Shown here: positions 18,308 through 27,028 of the stretch, one piece after another | Numbering within the stretch: position 1 is the first letter of the stretch | Layout of the letters: every line of letters begins with the position of its first letter | NCBI GenBank assembly: GCA_027920525.1 | Contig: CP115858.1 | Span: forward strand, 4,402,001 to 4,466,000 | Direction: 5' to 3' | Source: Chryseobacterium daecheongense | GTDB taxonomy: Bacteria; Bacteroidota; Bacteroidia; Flavobacteriales; Weeksellaceae | Length of the DNA: 64,000 nt | Program-made: the position numbers and the translations under genes | Notes under the pieces: generated by a model | What the model was told of the DNA's origin: nothing | What the model saw: only the letters and a program-made list of their open reading frames with translations | Databases searched by the model: none

Positions 18308-18727
18308 ATGAAATTTATTGAAAATGTACCTAAGTTATTATTAGCAACAATTGTTTTTATTTTCACAAAAAATATTCTTCAAATATTTTTTGGAATAATT
18401 GTTAATTCGTCGAATAAAGAATACGATAGTTTAATTCTTATTAATCCTTTAAATTTCGTAAGTTCAACATTAAAATTTTATTTTTATTATTTTGCTTTAT
18501 ATGAAGTATTAATTATAGGTTTAAGCGTTTATTTGCCTTTATATATTTGTTTATTTTTTATAATTAGAAAGTTCAGCAATACAATATCCCTACAAGTTTT
18601 ATATTTACTTATAATTTATAATGTTGCAATTATATTTTTTAATACTCAAATAGATTTCTTTTGTCTATTGATAGTTGGAATTTTGGGACTAATAAATTGG
18701 TATATTTTTAATAAATATTTTAACTAA
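18308..18727 (+). CDS. Small four-helix membrane protein (139 aa), candidate immunity
   Basis: The ATG at 18308 (protein starting MKFIENVPKLLLATIV) is preferred; an ATG at 18287 would overlap the upstream gene and add seven residues. Four hydrophobic helices (about 8-28, 50-75, 80-95, 105-135) with few charges. Not recognised. It sits 11 bp after the lipoprotein gene, and a similar small membrane protein follows the orphan copy of that gene's C-terminal module at 20.3 kb. This parallel layout suggests a paired function such as self-protection. Confidence 0.55.
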   Translation: MKFIENVPKLLLATIVFIFTKNILQIFFGIIVNSSNKEYDSLILINPLNFVSSTLKFYFYYFALYEVLIIGLSVYLPLYICLFFIIRKFSNTISLQVLYLLIIYNVAIIFFNTQIDFFCLLIVGILGLINWYIFNKYFN

Positions 18728-18738
18728 GTGCGATTCTT

Positions 18739-19488
18739 ATGAAAAAGTTTTTTTTATTTATTTTTTTATTAGGCCTATTTTATTCAATAAAATCACAATT
18801 ATTTAAAGAGCCTTATTATTTTATTGGCCCTGATGAAATGCACGTTTATAAACAATCTCATGACACATTATACACTTCGACAACATTTTCCCTGCAATCT
18901 TTTGATGAAATCGATATAAATAAGTATAAAGGTCATTATAAAATATGGGATATAGCTGAAAAACAACCAGATTATTTAGTGATAAAATTAGAAAGTCTTG
19001 ATAGCATTCCATTAACAACAGACCCTTACCCAATAGATAGATTTAGTATTTCAATTTACAAAAAGAAAAATATAAATGAGTATTCAATTATAAGGGATAT
19101 TTCTCATTTAACAAAAGAAGCAATGATTAATTATAAGACAGATACAATTCAATTAGAAAATAATTTTGAAATGAGTCTCTATAAACTGTCATATATGAAA
19201 GAGTCACTAAAGTTAAAAAAAGTAAAAACAAAAGCTGATGCTGATAAAATTAATAATGAACTTAATAATCCTAAATATTTAACAATTATAGAGAATTATA
19301 AGGAACATAATAAATTACCAGACCCTTATGCTGCTATATTAAAAGCAACTTTAATTAATAAAGCTTGTTTAAATCTAGGGTATACACCAATTGGAGCAAG
19401 CTTTGCAATGGGTATTCTAAATTCGGATAAAAAAATAAAGGAAAAAGGAAATATAATTGAAGGATTTTATAAGGATCTAATTAAATAA
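18739..19488 (+). CDS. Secreted protein of unknown function (249 aa)
   Basis: N-terminal Sec signal (FFLFIFLLGLFYSIKS) with no lipobox Cys, then a mature region rich in Lys, Asp and Tyr. No recognised domain. Two paired segments, FDEIDINKYKGHYKIWDIAE and PDYLVIKLESLDSIP, look like beta strands. The C-terminal third is helical with a KTKADADKINNEL run. It starts 11 bp after the membrane protein and ends before a strong terminator, so the three genes from 16308 form one unit. Probably periplasmic. Confidence 0.55.
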   Translation: MKKFFLFIFLLGLFYSIKSQLFKEPYYFIGPDEMHVYKQSHDTLYTSTTFSLQSFDEIDINKYKGHYKIWDIAEKQPDYLVIKLESLDSIPLTTDPYPIDRFSISIYKKKNINEYSIIRDISHLTKEAMINYKTDTIQLENNFEMSLYKLSYMKESLKLKKVKTKADADKINNELNNPKYLTIIENYKEHNKLPDPYAAILKATLINKACLNLGYTPIGASFAMGILNSDKKIKEKGNIIEGFYKDLIK

Positions 19489-19583
19489 ATTATTTTTTGG
19501 ATATCTAGATTAATATGAAGTAACCCACTGTGCTTTCCTGTTTTAATTATATAATTATCTTACTTAATATAAAACTACAATTG

Positions 19584-19611
19584 ACCTTTACCAAATTTGG
19601 TAAAGGTTTTT
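19584..19611 (+). terminator. Intrinsic terminator ending the lipoprotein operon
   Basis: A 24-bp perfect palindrome (19584-19607) with T-rich tail. Sequence homologous to the C-terminal module of the upstream lipoprotein restarts about 15 bp later. Confidence 0.8.
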
Positions 19612-19621
19612 ATTTCAACTT

Positions 19622-20256
19622 TTATCAAAAGCCTCTCAAAATTTAGGTAATGCAAAGGGTAAATCATTAAATATGGACTTATTTTCTGTTAAAATATCTA
19701 ATTTACCCAATAAGCCTGGTACTACTCAAAAATTTACATAAAGGAATTTTTTGATTATTTCAGGCTACATCTTAATGATTTCGCGGAAAAGTTCACGCCT
19801 GTTGTAGATACAAACTTAGGAGTTAATGATACTGCATTGTGGAATTCAGCAAATCCTTTAAATGCACTCATCAGTATTTATATTACAGTAATAGTAGGTC
19901 ATAATAACGGTACAGTAATATGCTCTGGAGTGAGTACTAATGCGTGGGTATTTACAACAATTACCAGTCCATGGGATAGTGAACATCCAGTGTCTGGTAA
20001 TAGATTCTTTAGTTATTATATGTCAGGTCAAGATATGTATATTTACACAAGAAGTGTTGATAGAGTAAATTTACCTATTTTTAATGTATTTCCACCAGAA
20101 AAGAATCCTGCTTTTAATGGAGCTGATGAACTTTGGAATGGAATGCAAACTAAGTTAAAGAAATTTGTAAAAGATAATGGAGGTGGAGAAAATGGAGCTA
20201 CAATCATGCCACCAAAAACATACAGACCATCATTAAGTTCATTAGGATGCAAATAA
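19622..20256 (+). pseudogene. Orphan, frameshifted copy of the lipoprotein C-terminal module
   Basis: The first frame reads QNLGNAKGKSLNMDLFSVKI and NLPNKPGTTQKFT, then hits a TAA at about 19739; the reading continues in another frame as KEFFDYFRLHLNDFAEKFTP and NDTALWNSANPLNALI, then NGTVICSG, AWVFTTI, HPVSGNRFFSYY, YIYTRSVDR, DELWNGMQTKL and SSLGCK. This aligns along its length with the end of the protein encoded at 16308-18296. There is no N-terminal domain, signal peptide or promoter I can see. It could start at ATG 19837 but would lose conserved sequence. Confidence 0.8.
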
Positions 20257-20264
20257 TTAAGGAA

Positions 20265-20636
20265 ATGTTAAAAGTTGCTTTATTATCTATTTTACTCATA
20301 TTGCTAGTAGTAATTTTTAATATAGATTTTAACATTATACATAATGATATAATGGATGTTTTTATAAGTATCTATTGGCTTTTTGCCATTCTTATAATTT
20401 ATTTGTTTATATATGTGTTGATTTACTTAATTGTCATTTTTTATTTATTTAAAAATAAAATTATTCGATTTAATTACATTTGTGTTTTATTATGTGTAAT
20501 TATATTTTATTTATCTGCAATGTTTTTTACAGCACGAAATGAAAGAATTGATAATTTAGTTAGAGCAATTCTAATTATATTAAGCTCTTCGTGGGTTATT
20601 TTTTGTTTTTTTAAAAAATGGATAAAATTTAAATAA
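20265..20636 (+). CDS. Small membrane protein (123 aa) downstream of orphan module
   Basis: ATG 20265 (MLKVALLSILLILLVVIF) is preferred; ATG 20247 would overlap the upstream stop. Four hydrophobic helices (about 3-22, 35-62, 70-92, 103-118). Not recognised and not clearly similar in sequence to the membrane protein at 18308, but placed in the same way relative to the same module. If the upstream module is a displaced toxin tip, this would be its displaced immunity gene. That is inference. Confidence 0.5.
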   Translation: MLKVALLSILLILLVVIFNIDFNIIHNDIMDVFISIYWLFAILIIYLFIYVLIYLIVIFYLFKNKIIRFNYICVLLCVIIFYLSAMFFTARNERIDNLVRAILIILSSSWVIFCFFKKWIKFK

Positions 20637-20640
20637 TTAT

Positions 20641-20859
20641 CTTATCAAATATTTATTTTTAATATTTATTCTTTTCTCATTAATAAATTGTAAATCTTAT
20701 AGAAATTCAGTAACAGGAAATTGGAAACTTATGAGTGTGGTAAATAGTGATGATTCTTATGCTATGTGTTCCTCTTTAATTCCACAAAAAGTTGAAAGCA
20801 ATAATCCTTCTGTTGCGGGATACCATATTCAAATATTTGACAAACAAGACATAAAATAA
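20641..20859 (+). pseudogene. Short lipoprotein-like fragment lacking a start codon
   Basis: The frame reads KYLFLIFILFSLINC (lipobox), then TGNWKLMSVVNSDDSYAMCS and a short tail, to a TAA at 20857. The text looks like a lipocalin-type small lipoprotein start. No ATG, GTG or TTG is in frame at the 5' end, and the protein stops early, so it is probably a remnant. Confidence 0.45.
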
Positions 20860-20907
20860 ATTTGTATTCAATATTAAAATTTTTGCCCTTATATATTTGC
20901 TGGTTTT

Positions 20908-21138
20908 TGCTGGTACGGAAAGCGCTCTTTTATTGCATCTATCAGTCTTGGACAAACCAGAAATTTTTATTTCAGAAAAAAAGATCATCATTCAAGTAAA
21001 TATAGACTACCATTACCCCATGGATCATTGCTCATAATGAAAGGTGATCTCCAGGAAAACTGGGAGCATCGTATTGCTAAATCGAATATACCAATGAAAG
21101 AAAGAATAAATCTGACTTTTCGATTAATAAAGTCTTAA
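20908..21138 (+). pseudogene. C-terminal fragment of an AlkB-type dioxygenase
   Basis: One plus-strand frame reads SFIASISLGQTRNFYFR, then PLPHGSLLIMKGDLQENWEH and ERINLTFRLIKS to a stop. These match the C-terminal blocks of AlkB-family 2-oxoglutarate/Fe(II) DNA dealkylases, including the second iron His (WEHRI) and the Arg of RINLTFR. The first iron-binding motif (H-x-D) and the whole N-terminal half are absent, so it cannot be active. Confidence 0.75.
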
Positions 21139-21160
21139 GAATAAACCTTTCGAGAGTGTG

Positions 21161-21409
21161 CTATAATTTTTGCAAATACTTTTCGGCACATTCGTGTAAA
21201 ATCTTGTCAATTTCCGAATCAATCTCATGGGAGATATCTTGTGTCCTGTCAAATCCGACTCTACCGCTTCCAGAGTGTCCGAAAGAAATCATATATGCTG
21301 TAGAAAGATCTATTTTTTCTTTAGAAAGAAAATATTTATGCTTTTCATTAAGTTCTGCTATTTTAATTTCAACACAATCTGAAATAAATCTTTTCGTTAC
21401 TACGAAAAA
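21161..21409 (-). pseudogene. C-terminal coding fragment, family unknown
   Basis: A minus-strand frame bounded by a stop at 21410-21412 reads VVTKRFISDCVEIKIAELNE, SKEKIDLSTAYMISFGHSGS and EIDSEIDKILHECAEKYLQK to TAG. It is coding-like but has no start until an internal Met, so it is probably the end of a lost gene. The plus-strand frame over the same place is a shadow. Confidence 0.45.
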
Positions 21410-21474
21410 CTAGTGATTTTATATGAATTCTGTTGATCAATTTTACATCACCAATAATTATAAAAATCACCATT

Positions 21475-21756
21475 ATGAATATCGAAAGGACAGAATTTAT
21501 CGCCTGGATGGAGAGAATCATGGAAAGATTTGATCTTCTGAAAGAGCAGATGCTTAAGAACCAGTCCAGATTTATAGAAGTAGACGGAGAGCAGCTTCTG
21601 GATAACCAGGATGTTTTACAGCTTTTAAAAATAAGTTCCCGATCATTACAGCGGTATAGGACAGATAAAAAGTTGCCTTATTATACCATTAGCGGAAAGT
21701 TATACTATAAGCTTTCTGATGTCCATCAATTGATCAGAGAATGCTTAAACTCTTAA
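21475..21756 (+). CDS. Helix-turn-helix protein of a mobile element (93 aa)
   Basis: ATG 21475 (MNIERTEFIAWMERIM) removes a non-typical leader. The C-terminal half is a MerR/excisionase-like HTH: LLDNQDVLQLLKISSRSLQR then YRTDKKLPYYTISGKLYYKL, the layout of Bacteroidota element regulators that sit upstream of DUF3945 and topoisomerase genes. Base composition becomes visibly less AT-rich here, shared with the next two genes, which suggests that the three came in together. Confidence 0.75.
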   Translation: MNIERTEFIAWMERIMERFDLLKEQMLKNQSRFIEVDGEQLLDNQDVLQLLKISSRSLQRYRTDKKLPYYTISGKLYYKLSDVHQLIRECLNS

Positions 21757-21855
21757 TTGTTATAAAAGACATCAACAGCCAAAACGTTCATCACCATTCC
21801 AATCTCTGTAAATCTCTGACTGAGCAATTACCTTCATTCCATTAAATGAAATACA

Positions 21856-23310
21856 ATGGAAAATGAATTGATAAACCCTCAGGAAGCTAGTGAACTTAAA
21901 CCCTCAACAGATACACTCCTTGTCCTGAACATTCATACCAACCAGGTTGAAATGGTCAAAGGTGTAGATAAAGATGGAAACCTTCAAAAAGTTCCTCCAC
22001 AAGAAAAAAAGGATAATGAGCCGCTGATCAGCGTTGATAAATACGGAGATGTCTTCTCCAACTTCTTTTCCAACTTTTACCGGCAGCTTAAAAATCCCAC
22101 GCATTTCAACTTTTTCAAAGTTTCGGAATACGATGCTGTTAATACCGCTAACGATCTTCAAAAATATGTTGATCAGGCATCATCTGAAGAAAAAGAAAAG
22201 CTGAAAGGCTACGAAGTTTTACCTCAACATAGCAACAATCCAAAAAATCAAAATACAATGGACAACAACACAGAAAATCAGGAGTACCGTTTTCAGCCTG
22301 AACAGATCGACTGGAAAACGATGGAAAAGTTCGGACTTAATCAGGAGAAGCTTGAAAAAATGAATGCCATGGATTCATTACTCAGAGGCTTTAAAACCAA
22401 TACATTAATTCCCATCACCATTAATTTAGGAACAGCAGTCAGCAAGATGGATGTCAGGTTATCTCTTCAAACAGGAGATACGGGACAGGTTGCCGTTCAT
22501 TTGCATGGAATCCGAAAAGAGCCCAGTCTCAATAATAAATTCTTAGGTCATCAGTTCAGTGATGAAGACAAAAAGAACCTTAGAGAAACCGGGAATATGG
22601 GCAGGGTAGTAGATTTGGTCAATCCTAAAACAGAAGAAATCATTCCATCAGTGATCAGCCGTGACCGTTTAACCAATGAATTGGTTGCCTATCGGGCAGA
22701 ATACATGAAAATTCCTGATGAAATAAAAGGAATTAGGCTTGATGAACATCAGAAACAAACCCTATTGGAAGGAAGTCCATTGTATCTTGAAGGCATGACC
22801 TCTAAAAAAGGTGAACTTTTCGATGCCACTGTACAGTTCAATGCGGATAAGCGATATGTGGAATTTTTGTTTGGCAATAACCAGGTACCGCAACAAAGTC
22901 AACAGCACAATCATAACCAACAGCAAACTCAACCTATGGATAAAGAAGCCCCCAAAGTATTCAGAGGAAAAGAGCTGGACGATTCTCAGTATGAAAAGTT
23001 CAAAGCCGGGCAAACCGTGTACGTTGATGGCCTTACCGATACTAAAGGTAAAGCCTATCAAGGCTATATTACCTTCAATAAAGAAACCTTTAAAACCGAT
23101 TTCTCCTTCAATCATCCTAATAAACTTAAAGAGGAGGCAAAACCTACAGAAGATCATAAGACCCAAACTGCGGTTAACAACCATGGTAGAAACCATGAAG
23201 CTACTAAAAATGTGAAGGAGCCTTTAGAATCAAAACAGCAGCAGACTGCTAGCAAACAACAGGAAGACCAGCAAAAAAAGGTTAGAAAACCACGAGGACC
23301 CAAACTATAA
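21856..23310 (+). CDS. DUF4099/DUF3945 domain protein of a conjugative element
   Basis: A 484-residue protein. Residues about 140-235 (IDWKTMEKFGLNQEKLEKMN, LIPITINLGTAVSKMDVRLS) fit DUF4099; about 236-335 (FLGHQFSDEDKKNLRETGNM, VSRDRLTNELVAY-like text) fit DUF3945; a second shorter DUF3945-like repeat follows at about 375-425 (FRGKELDDSQYEKFKAGQTV). The tail is Gln/Lys-rich and disordered. These proteins are regular neighbours of topB in Bacteroidota integrative conjugative elements; their molecular role is not known to me. It lies 20 bp upstream of topB. Confidence 0.8.
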   Translation: MENELINPQEASELKPSTDTLLVLNIHTNQVEMVKGVDKDGNLQKVPPQEKKDNEPLISVDKYGDVFSNFFSNFYRQLKNPTHFNFFKVSEYDAVNTANDLQKYVDQASSEEKEKLKGYEVLPQHSNNPKNQNTMDNNTENQEYRFQPEQIDWKTMEKFGLNQEKLEKMNAMDSLLRGFKTNTLIPITINLGTAVSKMDVRLSLQTGDTGQVAVHLHGIRKEPSLNNKFLGHQFSDEDKKNLRETGNMGRVVDLVNPKTEEIIPSVISRDRLTNELVAYRAEYMKIPDEIKGIRLDEHQKQTLLEGSPLYLEGMTSKKGELFDATVQFNADKRYVEFLFGNNQVPQQSQQHNHNQQQTQPMDKEAPKVFRGKELDDSQYEKFKAGQTVYVDGLTDTKGKAYQGYITFNKETFKTDFSFNHPNKLKEEAKPTEDHKTQTAVNNHGRNHEATKNVKEPLESKQQQTASKQQEDQQKKVRKPRGPKL

Positions 23311-23330
23311 TAACTATCTAAATCCAGAAT

Positions 23331-25430
23331 ATGAAAGCAATCATCGCAGAAAAGCCAAGTGTCGCAAGAGAAATCGCACATTTATTAGGAGCCCATGAAA
23401 AGAAGGATGGCTATTTGTCAGGTAACGGATACTTTGTCACATGGGCATTGGGACATCTGATTGAATTAGGAATGCCGGAAGATTATGGTATAAGAGGCTT
23501 TAACAAAGCCTCTTTGCCTATTTTTCCCAAGCCCTTTATCCTGACTGCCAAAAAGCTAAAGAAATCAAAAGGCTATGAATCTGATTCTTCCGCTTTAAAG
23601 CAGCTCAATATCATACAACAAGTTATCAACCAATGCGGCAGTATTATTGTCGCGACCGATGCAGGAAGGGAAGGAGAGCTTATCTTCCGCTATATCTATC
23701 ACTACATACAATGCAACAAACCCTTTGAAAGACTCTGGATCAGTTCCCTGACAGAAAAAGCAATACAGGACGGTTTTAAAAACCTTCAGCCAGGCAATAC
23801 CTTTGACGGTTTGTATCAAGCAGCTAAAGCCAGAAGTGAAGCAGACTGGCTGGTTGGAATTAATGCTACCCAGGCATTGACCATAGCCGGAAACCAAGAT
23901 GTTTATTCTTTGGGAAGAGTACAAACACCAACTCTTGCACTGATCTGTCAACGGTTTCTTCAGCATCAAAACTTCACCAAGCAAAAATACTTTCAGATCC
24001 AGCTCAGCCATAGAAAAGAATATACAGATTTCACCAGCCTATCACTATTACAATGGGAAGAAAAGAAGCAGGCAGAACACATCCAAAAATTCTTAGAGCG
24101 GGATGGAAGAGCTGTTGTAGAAGATGTATCTGTTAAAACAGTGCAGGAACAGTCTCCGTTACTTTTCGACCTCACAGAATTACAGAAAGAAGCCAATAGA
24201 AAGCTTAGCCTTTCTGCAGATGAGGTTTTACAAACAGCCCAAAGCCTCTATGAGAAACAGTTCATCACTTATCCCAGGACCGGCAGTAAGTATATTCTTG
24301 AAGACTTATGGACTGATATACCTGAGCTGGTCAGAATACTGAATCAGACCGAACCATTCAAAACAGCCATAACCCATTTAAAATTCGGAAACTTCAACAA
24401 GCGGATTGTGAATAATCTAAAAGTTTCTGACCATCACGGATTACTCATAACCACTAAAACACCTTCCGCCCTTAGCGCTACGGAAAAAGCCATTTACGAG
24501 ATGATTGCTTACCGCTTATTGGAATCGCTATCCCACACCTGTATAAAACAAGTCACCCAAATCCAGATGAAAGTCCATCATTATGAATTCCAGATCAAAG
24601 GATCAAAAATACTCAATCAAGGCTGGCGTGCCATCAAAGGAATTCTTTCTGACAATGAAAATTCTAATAATAAAGATGAAGCCCTTACTGATATTCCAGA
24701 GCTCAAATTAGGAGATGAACTGAAGATTTCAAAAACCGACTTAATGGAAAAAGTAACGCAACCTCCCAAACTTTATACAGAAGCTGATCTCTTATCGGCG
24801 ATGGAAAACGCGGGCAGATCTATTGAAAACAAAGAAGAACAGAAAGCATTATCCAATATAGGCATCGGAACACCAGCCACAAGAGCTTCTATTATTGAGA
24901 CCCTGCTCAGCAGAAACTATATCATCAGAAAAAGCAAAACCCTACATCCTACAGATAAAGGCCTACAGGTTTACAACCTTGTCAAAGACAAAAAAATAGC
25001 CAATGTCCAAATGACCGCAGAATGGGAAATAGCTCTGGATAGAATTGAAAACGGTGAACTCAATAAAACCCAATTCATCAACGACATCCAAGCCTACACA
25101 GCAGAAATCACTAGCGAACTCTTATCACTCCATATTCCTCAAGAAAATATCCCACAACTTAAATGTCCGAGATGCCAACAACACAATCTTATCATCAAAG
25201 ATAAAATTGTCAAATGTCCGGATGAACAATGCAATTGGATTCTCTTCAGAACTATATGCGGAGTACAACTCAGTATTAAAGATCTTACGTTACTATTAAC
25301 TCAAAACAAAACATCCTTAATCAAAAACATGAAAAGCAAAAACGGTAAAAAGTTTGATGCTTACATATGTTTACAAGATGACTATAGCACGACATTTGAA
25401 TTTTCGGATAATGACACCAATATAAAATAA
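23331..25430 (+). CDS. topB: DNA topoisomerase III (type IA)
   Basis: A 699-residue protein of the usual length for element-encoded TopB. The TOPRIM domain is at the N-terminus (IAEKPSVAREIA with the catalytic Glu, DAGREGE at 110-116). The active-site Tyr is Y314 in FITYPRTGSKYI. Other blocks are SLGRVQTPTLALI and GIGTPATRASIIETLLSRNY. A four-Cys zinc ribbon near the end (CPRC...CPDEQC, about 615-640) binds DNA. It relaxes or decatenates DNA and is a standard backbone gene of conjugative elements in this phylum. It looks complete. Confidence 0.93.
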   Translation: MKAIIAEKPSVAREIAHLLGAHEKKDGYLSGNGYFVTWALGHLIELGMPEDYGIRGFNKASLPIFPKPFILTAKKLKKSKGYESDSSALKQLNIIQQVINQCGSIIVATDAGREGELIFRYIYHYIQCNKPFERLWISSLTEKAIQDGFKNLQPGNTFDGLYQAAKARSEADWLVGINATQALTIAGNQDVYSLGRVQTPTLALICQRFLQHQNFTKQKYFQIQLSHRKEYTDFTSLSLLQWEEKKQAEHIQKFLERDGRAVVEDVSVKTVQEQSPLLFDLTELQKEANRKLSLSADEVLQTAQSLYEKQFITYPRTGSKYILEDLWTDIPELVRILNQTEPFKTAITHLKFGNFNKRIVNNLKVSDHHGLLITTKTPSALSATEKAIYEMIAYRLLESLSHTCIKQVTQIQMKVHHYEFQIKGSKILNQGWRAIKGILSDNENSNNKDEALTDIPELKLGDELKISKTDLMEKVTQPPKLYTEADLLSAMENAGRSIENKEEQKALSNIGIGTPATRASIIETLLSRNYIIRKSKTLHPTDKGLQVYNLVKDKKIANVQMTAEWEIALDRIENGELNKTQFINDIQAYTAEITSELLSLHIPQENIPQLKCPRCQQHNLIIKDKIVKCPDEQCNWILFRTICGVQLSIKDLTLLLTQNKTSLIKNMKSKNGKKFDAYICLQDDYSTTFEFSDNDTNIK

Positions 25431-25766
25431 AAATATACCCATTAGGACATATTTCGGCAATTTGTCAGCCATTTTTTTAATTAATCTAAAGAACTTGTTA
25501 TCATCACTTATGCTTTTGATATTACAAAGTTAAATAATTATAAAAATAAGATTTTCTTTGTAGTATTTCAGAAAAATAAATGGTTGAAAATCAATAATAT
25601 ACAAATATAACAATATCTATTGAAGATTAAATTTGCAACAAATAGTAAAAAAATATGCTATAAACTTATAAATTTATATATTTGGTAGCGATTTTACTAA
25701 TATATATTTTTATTTACTATAAATTATATAATTATTAGATATTTATTAATCATTAAATTCATTCTT
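25431..25766 (+). promoter_or_regulatory. Leader of first grasp-with-spasm cluster with candidate promoters
   Basis: No gene in these 336 bp. Two TAnnTTTG elements, TAAATTTG at 25628-25635 and TATATTTG at 25677-25684, lie 132 and 83 bp before the precursor gene, leaving a long AT-rich 5' leader. Confidence 0.45.
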
Positions 25767-26000
25767 ATGAAAAAACTAAAAGGCTTGAAGAAACTTTTTT
25801 CTTCTTTTGAAAACAAAAAATTAAAAAATGCAGATTCAATATTTGGAGGATTAGGAGCTCCAACAAATGAGTATTTCTCACAGGCGTCTACCAGTCAATG
25901 GAATTGCTCTGATATTGATACTTATGTTGATGGTGTACATATACAACGTCAAGAGTGCCTAACTGATGATTGTTCTGATCCTGTTATTACAAATCCATAA
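25767..26000 (+). CDS. gwsA: Grasp-with-spasm precursor peptide (cluster 1)
   Basis: A 77-residue RiPP precursor. The leader has the family-type sequence FENKKLKNADSIFGG, ending in Gly-Gly at 27-28, the likely cleavage site. The core (49 residues) is rich in Ser, Thr, Asp and Glu, the donors and acceptors for side-chain ester or amide links made by ATP-grasp ligases. It has three Cys (47, 64, 69), with DDCSDPV near the end. A strong terminator follows at once, so most transcripts would end here and the maturation genes would be made at a lower level. Confidence 0.75.
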   Translation: MKKLKGLKKLFSSFENKKLKNADSIFGGLGAPTNEYFSQASTSQWNCSDIDTYVDGVHIQRQECLTDDCSDPVITNP

Positions 26001-26001
26001 T

Positions 26002-26030
26002 AAAAAACTGTCCTATTAGGACAGTTTTTT
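26002..26030 (+). terminator. Terminator between precursor and maturation genes
   Basis: A 13-bp stem (26002-26014 with 26018-26030), 3-nt loop and T6, beginning two bases after the precursor stop. It is well placed to give high precursor and low enzyme expression by partial read-through. Confidence 0.85.
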
Positions 26031-26147
26031 ATTAATAGAAGCTTTATTGTGGAATTTAATGGCCTGCCCTCAATGTGTTTATTTATCTAATTGATAATTA
26101 AATAATTGTGATTTAAATGTTCACATTAATTTTATATTTCTCCCGAA

Positions 26148-27026
26148 ATGAATAAAAATATTTTTTTTCTATCTGTTTTACTTCTTATTTTTTCCTGTCA
26201 GATCAGAAAACCAGACTATATTTCATATCTTAATAAAGTGAACGAGATAGATAGTGTTTATAGGATAAAAAATGATACACTTACTGCTCTCAAAATGTAT
26301 CAAAATTTATTTAAAAAATATCCTCCTCACAATTCACATCTTATTGATGAGTACCAAACCTATATTATAATTTCAGATAAGTATCAGCTTGATTTCGGAG
26401 GTAAAGAAAGTTTATATAAACTAGTTCCAGTGGTTGCTCCTAATTGGAAATACAATAGACTTGATAAAGATTTATTTGCTTTATATAAAAAGTACGGAAT
26501 AGATAGCTTAGAAATAGAAAACAAGGTGGCTGATTGGAAAAAGGGGCTTAATAAAAAATTGGTAGATTCTTTCTCCATAGCGTTCTTCAGAAATCAGGAA
26601 TTCAGAATGCCCAAGTATATTGAAAAGTCACAAAGCATGAATGACAGAAAAAATGCTAAATTATTTATATGGACCTTCAACAACTATGGATTTCCTTCAC
26701 TCCAAAAAATAGGACTTTGGGGGAATAACAACACTTTTATGCCTATGGGGAATATTTTAAATCATATGGCAGGATTAGACAACAAAGATTATCCTTATTT
26801 CAAGGAAAAATTGCTTGAATATTTGAAGACAGGAGAATGTGCTCCTGAAGATTATGCAGAGATGATAGATAAAAGAGCTTATATGGAAGGAAAAGACTGT
26901 GTTTATTGTACCGTTAGCAAATCACGTATATCAGATAGTACACAGGTCAATAAAAATCGTAAAGCTATAGGAATGCCAACATTAAAGCATAGTAAAAAAA
27001 TTAATTCCGATTATTTTAAAAGATAA
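26148..27026 (+). CDS. DUF6624-like lipoprotein in the RiPP cluster
   Basis: A 292-residue protein with a lipobox (LLLIFSC). The C-terminal half, NDRKNAKLFIWTFNNYGFPS, GLWGNNNTFMPMGNILNHMA and AEMIDKRAYMEGKDCVYCTV, resembles DUF6624 (the yGxPs, H-and-DR pattern), although the usual GTQ ending is replaced by C-x-x-C-T. No function is known for that family to me. It lies 2 bp before gwsG, so is co-transcribed. It might be involved in export or processing of the modified peptide outside the cell, or in immunity. Confidence 0.55.
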   Translation: MNKNIFFLSVLLLIFSCQIRKPDYISYLNKVNEIDSVYRIKNDTLTALKMYQNLFKKYPPHNSHLIDEYQTYIIISDKYQLDFGGKESLYKLVPVVAPNWKYNRLDKDLFALYKKYGIDSLEIENKVADWKKGLNKKLVDSFSIAFFRNQEFRMPKYIEKSQSMNDRKNAKLFIWTFNNYGFPSLQKIGLWGNNNTFMPMGNILNHMAGLDNKDYPYFKEKLLEYLKTGECAPEDYAEMIDKRAYMEGKDCVYCTVSKSRISDSTQVNKNRKAIGMPTLKHSKKINSDYFKR

Positions 27027-27028
27027 AT

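Noticed and set aside
21156..21413. 85-codon plus-strand frame
   Set aside because: The minus strand here reads as coding text to a stop at 21161; the plus frame is Ser/Cys-rich and shadow-like.
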